From NCBI GenBank assembly GCA_905339275.1, contig CAJPFK010000001.1:682001-746000 (forward strand): a DNA stretch of 64,000 nucleotides, in the 5' to 3' direction. The position numbers and the translations under genes were made by a program. How positions within the stretch are numbered: position 1 is the first letter of the stretch; every line of letters starts with the position of its first letter. The notes under the pieces are model-generated. The model did not search any database. It was not told the DNA's origin and worked only from the letters and a program-made list of their open reading frames with translations. The DNA is from Methylophilaceae bacterium (lineage in GTDB: Bacteria > Pseudomonadota > Gammaproteobacteria > Burkholderiales > Methylophilaceae). Positions 32,440 to 42,408 of the stretch are shown here, one piece after another.

Positions 32440-33499
32440 CGCATCGCTGCTTCGTCCGAAGTTCACGTTGCAGGCCGAGCTGAAGATAGACCAGCGCGTC
32501 ACCGGGCTGTTCGGGCCTTCCGGCTCCGGTAAAAGCACGCTGCTGAATATCCTGGCCGGTCTGGTCAGGCCCGATCACGGGAGCATTCTGGTCGACCAGG
32601 TGCCCTTGTTCGATAGTGCTGCGGGCATCGATGTTGCCGTGCATAGGCGGCATGTCGGGCTGGTTTTCCAGGATAGCCGCCTGTTTCCGCATATGACGGT
32701 GAGGGGCAACCTGGAATACGGCTTGAAACGGTTGAAAAAATCGCAGCAAATGTTCAGCCTCCATTTGATCGTGGAACTGCTGGAACTGGAAAGACTGCTG
32801 GACCAGAAACCGCATCAGCTTTCCGGCGGCGAGAAACAGCGCGTGGCGCTGGGCCGGGCGTTGCTGAGTGCGCCGCGCCTGTTGCTGATGGACGAACCGC
32901 TGGCTTCGCTGGATAGCCGGCTCAAGAACCAGATCCTGCCTTTCCTCAAGCGGATCACCGACGAGATCCATATCCCGATGATTTACGTCAGCCACGCCAT
33001 CAATGAAATCCTGCATCTGACCCCCAATATCGCATTCATCGAGGACGGGAAGATACTCGCGCATGGCAATTTTCATGAGATCCTGCATCAGAAGGAAGTA
33101 TTGAAGCTGGCGCATTCGCTGGGGCTGGAAAACGTGGTCGAGGTGCATGCGATGGCGCACGAAGCGTCCGCCGGTTACACAGTGGCGGAGCATGCCGGCC
33201 GGGAGATGCTCATTCCTCTCAGTACCGCAACGATAGGCCGGCCGGTGACGATATGCATTCCCGCTTCAAGTATTGCGCTGTCAGCCGGGCCCATTGAGCG
33301 CGTGACTATCCAGAATCAAATCCCCGGTGTCATCGTTGCCATCGAGTCCATCGGGCACAGGGTGCTGGTATCGGTTGATATCGGCAGCGTGATTCTTGCC
33401 GAAGTCACGGTAAAGGCCATCCATGAATTAAAGCTCGAATGCGGGGCTGCCATTTATTGTCTTTTCAAGACGCAATCAATACGTGTGCTGGGGCTGTAA
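32426..33499 (+). CDS. modC: Molybdate ABC transporter ATP-binding protein
   Basis: 357 residues. Walker A is GPSGSGKST, the ABC signature LSGGEKQRVALGR and Walker B LLLMDEPLASLD. A C-terminal Mop/TOBE domain (about 290-357) may bind molybdate and regulate transport, which could be the sensing element missing from the local ModE protein. It begins inside the modB end. A hairpin at 33500-33541 follows immediately after the stop. Confidence 0.94.
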   Translation: MIEISASLLRPKFTLQAELKIDQRVTGLFGPSGSGKSTLLNILAGLVRPDHGSILVDQVPLFDSAAGIDVAVHRRHVGLVFQDSRLFPHMTVRGNLEYGLKRLKKSQQMFSLHLIVELLELERLLDQKPHQLSGGEKQRVALGRALLSAPRLLLMDEPLASLDSRLKNQILPFLKRITDEIHIPMIYVSHAINEILHLTPNIAFIEDGKILAHGNFHEILHQKEVLKLAHSLGLENVVEVHAMAHEASAGYTVAEHAGREMLIPLSTATIGRPVTICIPASSIALSAGPIERVTIQNQIPGVIVAIESIGHRVLVSVDIGSVILAEVTVKAIHELKLECGAAIYCLFKTQSIRVLGL

Positions 33500-33541
33500 G
33501 GCATCAACCTCGATCTAGCCTGTCAGACAGGGGTTGATGCC
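33500..33541 (+). terminator. Hairpin terminating the mod operon
   Basis: GGCATCAACC (33500-33509) pairs with GGTTGATGCC (33532-33541), and an inner CCTGTC/GACAGG adds to the stem. A T-rich stretch (TTTGCATTTTTATT) follows. It separates modC from the TonB receptor. Confidence 0.65.
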
Positions 33542-33564
33542 GGATTTGCATTTTTATTGCCACT

Positions 33565-33588
33565 CGCTATTCCCAAATGAAAATAACG
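33565..33588. promoter_or_regulatory. ModE-type box upstream of the TonB receptor
   Basis: CGCTATTCC at the left and AATAACG at the right form a dyad of exactly 24 nt, the same span as the box before modA and sharing CGNTATTCC and AATANCG. The flanks extend the symmetry (CACT/AGTG). It lies about 130 bp before the receptor start, in the promoter region. A further partial half-site follows at 33601-33616. Confidence 0.6.
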
Positions 33589-33620
33589 AGTGATATACTC
33601 GCTCGGGAATAACGATCGGG

Positions 33621-33665
33621 TGCCAAGAGGGATGGGAGGAGCGCCAAAAGCCCTGGCATCTTTTT
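33621..33665 (+). promoter_or_regulatory. Possible attenuator hairpin in the TonB receptor leader
   Basis: TGCCA (33621-33625) and GGG (33629-33631) pair with CCC and TGGCA (33651-33658), followed by CTTTTT. This has the shape of an intrinsic terminator placed 55 bp before the start codon, so it could attenuate the transcript. It may also end a short leader RNA. No known riboswitch was recognised. Confidence 0.4.
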
Positions 33666-33720
33666 GTTGTGCGTATGGGGCCGTTTATCAAGGTATGCGT
33701 TTAAAAGGGGAATAGAGTTC

Positions 33721-35709
33721 ATGAAAGTGAAAATCATCTGCGCCGTTATAGGTGCCATGGGCGTTGCATTGCCGTGGATGGCCAATGCGGAAGACTCGAA
33801 TGTCTTCCGGCTTGGGGAGATTCTGGTGACTGCACCGGCGCCTGATCCGGTTTCGGCAATATCTTCCACGTTGACGAATGAAGATATTCGCCAGTTCAAC
33901 CGTGAAACCGTAGCCGATGCGCTGAACCTGTTGCCCGGCGTGACGCTTTCGAACAACTTGCGCAATGAGCAGATGGTGTCCGTGCGCGGCTATGATGTGC
34001 GGCAGGTGCCTTTGTTCATCGATGGCATCCCGGTTTATGTACCTTATGACGGCTATGTCGATTTCGGCCGTTTTGTGACTTCCGACCTGGCTGCCATCCA
34101 GGTCAGCAAAGGTTTCAGTTCCGTATCTTATGGCCCTAACACGCTGGGTGGGGCGATCAACCTGATTTCACGCAGACCCAGCAAGGAACTGGAAGGCGAT
34201 GTGCGGATCGGGTACGGCGAGGGCAGTTCCCGTGAAGCACATGCCAATATCGGCACCAATCAGGGTAGCTGGTATTTCCAGGCAAGTGCAGGTTACCGCG
34301 AGAGTAACGGTTTCCGCATGTCGGATGATTTCAAGCCGACACCGCTGGAAAACGGCGGGCGGCGCAATAATTCCCAGTACAAGGATGACAAGGTGTCGCT
34401 CAAGTTCGGCCTGACGCCGAATGATACTGATGAATATGCGATTTCCTACTACAAGCAGAATGGCGAGAAGGGCCAGCCACCCTCGACAGAACCGGGTGCA
34501 CGTTTCTGGAAATGGCCTTTCTGGGATAAGGAAAGTCTCTATTTCGTTTCGAATACTGCATTGGGTGCGCATGAGGCCTTAAAGGTGCGCCTGTATGTCG
34601 ATGAATTCGACAATGAATTGAACAGTTATACGGATGGCAGCTATCGAGTTCTCAAAGTCGGGCCTCCAGGGCCGCCGGCCTTTGTGACAACCGGCCGCAG
34701 CATTTATCACGATAAAACCTATGGAGGTTCTATCGAACTGGAATCCAGGCGGTTTGACCAGCATACATTACGTTTTGTTACCCATTACAAGAACGACCGG
34801 CACAAGGAAGTGGATGCCAACGGTGTGATTGGCGCTAATCATGAAGATACGTTCCGCTCATTTGCCGTGGAAGACACCATCTCACTTGGCGACAAACTGG
34901 CATTATCGCTGGGCTTTGCGCATCATGAGTTGAGTCCTGACAAGGTGATGAAACCGGGGGAGGCCTACACCTTGCCGGATAAGCAGACGGCAAACGACCC
35001 GCAGGCTGCCCTGTTCTATGACCTGAATCCAGCCGTGCGTTTATATGCGAGCGTTGCGCAGAAAACACGGTTGCCGACGTTGAAGGATCGTTATTCTTCG
35101 CGTTTGGGCAATTTTATTGAAAACCCTAATCTGCAAGCTGAAGAGGCGGTCAATTATGAGATCGGCTATCAAGGCAGCCCATGGGCTGGTGCACGAGCTG
35201 AAGTTGCCGTGTTCTATAACGATATCGAAGACAAGATTCAGGAAGTCAGGCCTAACCCGGCAGCCAATTGCGGTCCAGCCAACCGGTGCCAGATGCAGAA
35301 TGTGGGCGAAGTCCGGGTGCGAGGGCTGGAAGTGAGCCTGCAAACACCGTTGAACAGCTATCTGGATGTGGGTGGGAATTTTACCCGGATGGACCTGGAT
35401 AACCGCAGCAATCCGAATGTCAGAATCATCGGCATTCCCGAAACCAAATTGATCCTGCATACAGTATGGCGTCCGGTCGAACAGGTGAAACTGATCGCGT
35501 TCATGGAGCAAAATGGCGGCCGCTGGGCCTCCAATACCGTGAAGCTGGACAGATTCACCATTTTTAATCTGAAGGGTGTCTGGGAACCGCGGGAAGGCTT
35601 GTTTGCCGAAGTCGGCGTCAACAATCTCAGCGACAGGAACTATGAACTGGACGATGGTTTCCCAAGCCCGGGACGCATGTGGTATACAAACCTGAGCTAT
35701 GTATTTTAA
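33721..35709 (+). CDS. TonB-dependent outer-membrane receptor
   Basis: 662 residues. The signal peptide is MKVKIICAVIGAMGVALPWMANA. The plug domain (about 50-150: FNRETVADALNLLPGV, VSVRGYDVRQVPLFIDGIPV, GPNTLGGAINLIS) is followed by a 22-strand barrel that ends in the aromatic YTNLSYVF. It imports a scarce ligand using TonB energy. It follows modABC and has a ModE-type box upstream, and a solute-binding protein and a di-haem protein follow in the same direction. This suggests molybdate, tungstate or a metallophore as ligand; iron remains possible. ATG at 33721 gives the signal peptide. Confidence 0.92.
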   Translation: MKVKIICAVIGAMGVALPWMANAEDSNVFRLGEILVTAPAPDPVSAISSTLTNEDIRQFNRETVADALNLLPGVTLSNNLRNEQMVSVRGYDVRQVPLFIDGIPVYVPYDGYVDFGRFVTSDLAAIQVSKGFSSVSYGPNTLGGAINLISRRPSKELEGDVRIGYGEGSSREAHANIGTNQGSWYFQASAGYRESNGFRMSDDFKPTPLENGGRRNNSQYKDDKVSLKFGLTPNDTDEYAISYYKQNGEKGQPPSTEPGARFWKWPFWDKESLYFVSNTALGAHEALKVRLYVDEFDNELNSYTDGSYRVLKVGPPGPPAFVTTGRSIYHDKTYGGSIELESRRFDQHTLRFVTHYKNDRHKEVDANGVIGANHEDTFRSFAVEDTISLGDKLALSLGFAHHELSPDKVMKPGEAYTLPDKQTANDPQAALFYDLNPAVRLYASVAQKTRLPTLKDRYSSRLGNFIENPNLQAEEAVNYEIGYQGSPWAGARAEVAVFYNDIEDKIQEVRPNPAANCGPANRCQMQNVGEVRVRGLEVSLQTPLNSYLDVGGNFTRMDLDNRSNPNVRIIGIPETKLILHTVWRPVEQVKLIAFMEQNGGRWASNTVKLDRFTIFNLKGVWEPREGLFAEVGVNNLSDRNYELDDGFPSPGRMWYTNLSYVF

Positions 35710-35761
35710 GCAATAACGGAGAATTGCAGGGCGGCCGGGAATGATGATGGAGAGAATCGCC

Positions 35762-37084
35762 ATGAGACTGGCCGCAAAACTGCCGGCCCTGCTAACCGCG
35801 ATTGGGTTTTGCCTGTCGGCGCAGGGGTTTGCCGTCGAAAAAGTCGTGGTGATGACCAGCTATCCGCAGGAGGTCGTGACGCAATTCGAGGCGGCATTCG
35901 AAAAGCGCCATCCGGAGTATCGCCTGGAAATCCTCTGGCGGCAGTCGCGTGACGCCATGAGTTACCTGCAAAAACCGGATCATGGTGTCGATGTGTACTG
36001 GACGCCCTCGCGGCAGAATTTTGCCGAGTTGCGCAAGCAGGGCAGTCTGCGCAAACTTGATGTCGATGTCAGCATCGACGTCAGCGGCGTGGCCGAAAGC
36101 ATAGGCGGCTACCAGCTTGCCGACCCGGAGCATTATTACTTCGCCACGGAGATCGCCGGGTTCGGCATGGCCTTTAATAAGGCCGTGCTGGAGAACCGCC
36201 AGCTTGCTGTGCCGCGCAACTGGGCCGACATCGCGGCGCCCGGCTTTGAAGGCCTGGTGGCGTTGCCTGTCCCTTCCAAGGTGGGCTTTGCCCCATCATT
36301 GGTCGATACCTTGCTGCAGGGCTACGGCTGGACAGAAGGATGGTCGCTTCTGACGCGGATTGCCGCCAATGCCCGGCTGGTCGATTCCGGCTCGACCTTC
36401 ATTACCGATGAAGTCGCCAGCGGCCGGGTTGCAGTGGGGGTCACCATGGATTTTTTCGCGGCCTCGGCCATTGCCAAGGGGCTGGAGATCGAATTCACCT
36501 ATCCTGAGCTGGTCGGCTACTCTCCGGCGCATGTCGCGATCTTGCAGGCATCCGGCAACCTTGAGGGAGCGCGGGCTTTTGCCGCGTTCACCCTGTCGGA
36601 TGAGGGGCAGAAGCTGCTGTTCCATCCCGATATCCGCAAACTGCCAGTCAAACCGATGGTTTATCGAGAAAAACCGCAGGGTTATTTTGACCCGTTCGCT
36701 GCCGCAGAGCGCGTATCGTATGCTTACGATGGCGAGCTGGGCAGGGCGCGGCAAGAGCTCGTCTCGGCGCTGTTCGATGCGATGATCACCCGTCATCATG
36801 AGGCGCTCAAACGCATGTGGGGCACACTCCGCGATGCGGAACAGGCTGCTCCCGGCCACCCCGGCCTGAAAGAGGCTTTCAGGCTCGCCACCACACTTCC
36901 GCTCGATGAGCGGCAGGCCAATGATCCGGCGCTGCACGGGATCTTCAGCAGCCGCGATGCTGATGCCAAAACGCGTGCCGAGGCCCTGGAAAAACAATGG
37001 GATGCGCAGATCGGCGCGCAGTATGCGCAGGCAGAAGCACTGGCGCGCGGGATTCTGGACAACGTAGGGAAATCATCGCCTTGA
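35762..37084 (+). CDS. Periplasmic solute-binding protein with a long helical C-terminal extension
   Basis: 440 residues. The signal peptide is MRLAAKLPALLTAIGFCLSAQGFA. The main part is a family-1-type extracellular binding protein (VVVMTSYPQEVVTQFEAAFEKRHPEY, VDVYWTPSRQNFAELRKQG, GFGMAFNK, LVDSGSTFITDEVASGRVAVGVTMDFF), close in style to iron and phosphonate binders. About 110 extra helical residues follow (from FDAMITRHHEALKRMWG). No permease or ATPase genes accompany it. It begins 52 bp after the TonB receptor and overlaps the next gene. It may hand the receptor's ligand to another transporter such as ModBC; this is inferred. Confidence 0.8.
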   Translation: MRLAAKLPALLTAIGFCLSAQGFAVEKVVVMTSYPQEVVTQFEAAFEKRHPEYRLEILWRQSRDAMSYLQKPDHGVDVYWTPSRQNFAELRKQGSLRKLDVDVSIDVSGVAESIGGYQLADPEHYYFATEIAGFGMAFNKAVLENRQLAVPRNWADIAAPGFEGLVALPVPSKVGFAPSLVDTLLQGYGWTEGWSLLTRIAANARLVDSGSTFITDEVASGRVAVGVTMDFFAASAIAKGLEIEFTYPELVGYSPAHVAILQASGNLEGARAFAAFTLSDEGQKLLFHPDIRKLPVKPMVYREKPQGYFDPFAAAERVSYAYDGELGRARQELVSALFDAMITRHHEALKRMWGTLRDAEQAAPGHPGLKEAFRLATTLPLDERQANDPALHGIFSSRDADAKTRAEALEKQWDAQIGAQYAQAEALARGILDNVGKSSP

Positions 37085-38445
37085 ATACCGGCCGGTCCCG
37101 ATGGCGGCTCGCCGCATCGCTGACCTGGCTGCTATCCGCATCGGCAGCAGTAGCCCAGGATGGCCATGCTGTCAGTGTAGCCAACCAGACAGCCGAAGCC
37201 TATACGCAACCCATCCCGGCATTGACGGAGGCTCAGCGCCCCGCCTTCCTGAAAGGCCGCAGCCTGGTTCGCCAGATATGGGTGATTCCTCCCAGCGAGA
37301 ATCGGGAAATCGCGGGGCTGGGGCCGCTTTATAACCGCATCTCCTGCATTGCCTGCCATGCCGGCAACGGCCGTGGTTTCGCGCCCGATAGGCCGGGGGA
37401 GACCATGCGCAGCATGCTGGTGCGTTTGAGTATCCCCGGTGCCGATGCGCACGGCGGCCCGCTGCCGCATCCGGTGTATGGCGACCAGCTCAATGAGAAT
37501 GGCGTGCCGGGTGTACCGGGCGAAGGTCGTGCCGAGCTGTCCTACACGGAACGGCTCGTCCGCTTGAATGGCGGCGAGCAGGTCAGCCTGCGTGTCCCTG
37601 CCCTGCGTTTCGCCGATCTGGCATACGGCAATCTGCCGGATGATCTGATGGTGTCTCCCCGCATTGCCCCGGCGATATTCGGCCTGGGCCTGCTTGAAGC
37701 CGTACCTGAGCGGACCATTCTGCAAATGGCGGCGGCGAAAAAACCGGCGGGGATTGCCGGCCGTGTCAATCGCGTATGGGATGTCGCGCAGGGCAAGGCC
37801 GTGCTTGGAAGATTCGGGTGGAAAGCCAATATGCCGAACCTGCGGCAGCAGATTGCCGCGGCTTTTGTCGGCGACATGGGCATTACTTCTCCGCTGTTCC
37901 CCCGCGAAAACTGCTCGCCATCACAATCCGCCTGCCTGGCGGCGCCTTCTGGCGGCACGCCGGAATTAACAGAGCAACAGCTCGATGACACCGAGTTCTA
38001 CCATCTGGCGCTCGCCGTGCCGCGCCAGATGAATGCGGATAATCCCGGTGTGCAACATGGGGCCAGATTGTTCCGGCAGGCCCGCTGCGCGGTCTGCCAT
38101 GTCCCGGAACTGCGGACCGGCGATTTCCCCCGCTTACCCGCGCTGTCGAACCATGTCATACGGCCCTATACCGATCTGCTGCTGCATGACATGGGTGAAG
38201 GGCTGGCGGATCATCGCCCTGATTTTCATGCTTCGGGGCGGGAATGGCGCACACCTCCACTTTGGGGTATAGGGCTGGCAAAAAAGGTCGACCCCAATGC
38301 CGGATTCCTGCATGATGGCCGGGCTCGCACGCTGCTTGAAGCCATACTCTGGCATGATGGAGAAGGCAGGGCATCGGCACAGGCCGTAAAAAACATGCCG
38401 CCGCCGGACCGGCGCGCGTTGCTGGATTTTCTGGAGTCCCTGTGA
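37081..38445 (+). CDS. DUF1111 di-haem oxidoreductase-like periplasmic protein
   Basis: 454 residues. The signal peptide is LNTGRSRWRLAASLTWLLSA from the TTG start. Two haem-c motifs, CIACH and CAVCH, and long stretches typical of DUF1111 (IPPSENREIAGLGPLYN, LHDMGEGLADH, FLHDGRARTLLEAILWHDGE). Relatives are annotated as thiol oxidoreductases and often sit with iron-uptake genes. The TTG overlaps the preceding stop (TTGA), so the gene is coupled to the solute-binding protein. A redox step on the imported ligand or its carrier is possible but unproven. Confidence 0.85.
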   Translation: MNTGRSRWRLAASLTWLLSASAAVAQDGHAVSVANQTAEAYTQPIPALTEAQRPAFLKGRSLVRQIWVIPPSENREIAGLGPLYNRISCIACHAGNGRGFAPDRPGETMRSMLVRLSIPGADAHGGPLPHPVYGDQLNENGVPGVPGEGRAELSYTERLVRLNGGEQVSLRVPALRFADLAYGNLPDDLMVSPRIAPAIFGLGLLEAVPERTILQMAAAKKPAGIAGRVNRVWDVAQGKAVLGRFGWKANMPNLRQQIAAAFVGDMGITSPLFPRENCSPSQSACLAAPSGGTPELTEQQLDDTEFYHLALAVPRQMNADNPGVQHGARLFRQARCAVCHVPELRTGDFPRLPALSNHVIRPYTDLLLHDMGEGLADHRPDFHASGREWRTPPLWGIGLAKKVDPNAGFLHDGRARTLLEAILWHDGEGRASAQAVKNMPPPDRRALLDFLESL

Positions 38446-38544
38446 ATCCATCGATGCTGTGATTGTGAACGCCAATACTGGCTATTAGGTTCAAATAAGC
38501 GGGCTCCTGATGGCGGGATTCATCGGCTGGACAGAGGAATGCGT

Positions 38545-38951
38545 TCAGGACTTCTGCCCCGCAAGGCTATCCAGAATCGGGCAGTCAGGCCGATGGTCGC
38601 CTTGGCAGCTATGCGCCAGCCTTTCCAGTTCCGCCTTCATCAATTGCATCTGCCGTATTTTTTCTTCCAGTTCCACAATGTGCGATAACGCTACCGCCTT
38701 TACCTTGCTGCTGGATCGATGCTGATCCAGCCACAGGTTCAGCAGGTCTGCGATTTGTTTTATCGAGAACCCGAGGTCTCTGGCATGCCTGATGAAACGC
38801 AGCAAGTGGATGTCTTTTTCCTGGTAAAGCCTGTAGCCGGACAGGCTGCGTGAGGCTTTCGAGATGAGTCCGGTTTCCTCATAGTGCCGGATCATTTTTG
38901 CCGAGATGCCCGATGCGGCAGCGGCTTCGCCGATGTTGAAGGGTCCCGGCT

Positions 38952-38955
<4 letters not shown>
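38545..38955 (-). CDS. cueR: Copper-responsive MerR regulator CueR
   Basis: 136 residues. The MerR HTH ([25 protein letters not shown]), a dimerisation helix, and the metal loop [13 protein letters not shown], whose two cysteines match the Cu(I) site of CueR. It is cotranscribed with copA: its GTG start overlaps the copA stop (GTGA), with GGGAGG upstream. The likely targets are the two divergent 19-bp-spacer promoters at 41197-41273. Confidence 0.92.
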
Positions 38956-41168
<2,213 letters not shown>

Positions 41169-41196
41169 TTTTAACCCTTGATAATATCCGGAATGG

Positions 41197-41227
41197 ATAA
41201 TGCACCTTCCCATTGTTGGAAGGTCAA
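41197..41227 (-). promoter_or_regulatory. CueR-type promoter of copA
   Basis: On the minus strand, TTGACC and CATTAT are separated by 19 bp. The spacer is the dyad CCTTCC/GGAAGG, which is the MerR/CueR arrangement in which bound regulator must twist a long spacer. Confidence 0.8.
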
Positions 41228-41242
41228 GTATGGATTCTATGC

Positions 41243-41273
41243 TTGACCTTGCCATTATGGGAAGCTTCAGACT
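41243..41273 (+). promoter_or_regulatory. CueR-type promoter of copZ
   Basis: TTGACC (41243-41248), then a 19-bp spacer containing CTTGCC...GGGAAG, then CAGACT. It is the mirror of the copA promoter, with weaker symmetry and a poor -10 element, which fits strict activator dependence. Confidence 0.7.
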
Positions 41274-41302
41274 TATATATGAACTCATTTCAGGAGCATG
41301 AA

Positions 41303-41500
41303 ATGCACATCTTTACAGTCGATGATATGACCTGCGGTCACTGTGCAGGCGTCATCAACAAGGCGATCAATGCGCTTGATGCGGCAGCCAGGACGGAAAT
41401 CGACCTGGCCAGCAAGACGGTGAAGGTCGAAAGTAAAGCCTCACGGCAGGAAATCGGGAATGCGATAGCGGATGCCGGCTATACGCCAATAGCACAATAG
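41303..41500 (+). CDS. copZ: Copper chaperone CopZ
   Basis: 65 residues forming one heavy-metal-associated domain: [22 protein letters not shown] with the metal-binding MTCGHC and a typical C-terminal [11 protein letters not shown]. It carries Cu(I) to CopA. ATG at 41303 has CAGGAG upstream. It is divergent from copA and under its own CueR-type promoter. Confidence 0.93.
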   Translation: MHIFTVDDMTCGHCAGVINKAINALDAAARTEIDLASKTVKVESKASRQEIGNAIADAGYTPIAQ

Positions 41501-41544
41501 GCGGGATATGCATGGCCATCAGAAGCACCGGCCCTGGGTATGGG

Positions 41545-42381
41545 TCAGGCAAGGGTGTGGATATCGATGCCGCGCTGATCGAATGCCTCCTTGATGCGCT
41601 TGAGGAATTCGCGCCGTACGTCCCATTGCTCCAAAGGCATGACCTTGAAGCGGCAGCGAATCACCACGGATGAAATGTCCAGTTGCTCTACCCCTGCCAT
41701 TTCCATATTGTCGAGAATCCTGAACCGGAAAGCTTCATCCGTGCGCAGATTTGCGCCGACGGCTTGCATGACCCCGATTATCTCGTCGACGTTTTCCCTG
41801 TAGGTGACGCTGACATCGATCACCGACTGCGCGAAGCCCCTGCTCATATTGGTGACAGTGGTGATACTGCCATTGGGTACGTAGTGGACGTTGCCGCTGT
41901 AGTCGCGCATCCTGATGTGCCTGAGGGTGACTTCTTCCACCAGGCCGCCCTTGCCGCCGGCCTCGACCACATCACCCTGCCTGATCTGGTTCTCCAGCAG
42001 GATGAAAAAGCCGTTGAAATAGTCCTTGATCAGGCTTTGCGCGCCGAAACCGACAGCAACGCCGACAACGCCGGCTGCGGTAAGGATGGGCGCAATGGAG
42101 ATACCGAGTTCGTGCAGGATTTCAACCGCGGCAATGATGCCGATGACAATGGTTGCTATGTAACGAAAGACGCGATCCACGGTATCGATACGTTTCATCT
42201 CTTCGGGATTGCCGGAAGCGCGATCTTTGAGCCTCCCCTTCAAGGCAATGATCATTCTGCTGCTCAGTTTCATCAGCACGACAGTGATGAGCAGTATCAG
42301 GACGATGCGCAGCGTTGTTTTTGAAAACAGCAGCAACTCCCCGGAGTCGCTTAATCCCAGCGTTGTAAGCAGTTCTTGCAT
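41545..42381 (-). CDS. MscS-family small-conductance mechanosensitive channel
   Basis: 278 residues, similar in length to E. coli MscS (286). Three membrane helices (about 25-45, 72-92, 97-125). The pore-lining third helix reads TAAGVVGVAVGFGAQSLIKDYFNGFFILLENQ, a close match to the MscS pattern. The beta domain has GDVVEAGGKGGLVEEVTLRHIRMRDYSGNVHYVPNG. It releases solutes under hypo-osmotic shock. It sits downstream of the sucrose operon on the same strand (27 bp), and sucrose is a compatible solute, so a link is plausible. Confidence 0.92.
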   Translation of the reverse strand: MQELLTTLGLSDSGELLLFSKTTLRIVLILLITVVLMKLSSRMIIALKGRLKDRASGNPEEMKRIDTVDRVFRYIATIVIGIIAAVEILHELGISIAPILTAAGVVGVAVGFGAQSLIKDYFNGFFILLENQIRQGDVVEAGGKGGLVEEVTLRHIRMRDYSGNVHYVPNGSITTVTNMSRGFAQSVIDVSVTYRENVDEIIGVMQAVGANLRTDEAFRFRILDNMEMAGVEQLDISSVVIRCRFKVMPLEQWDVRREFLKRIKEAFDQRGIDIHTLA

Positions 42382-42408
42382 AGGTTTTCCTGATCGGGTT
42401 GCCGGTAC

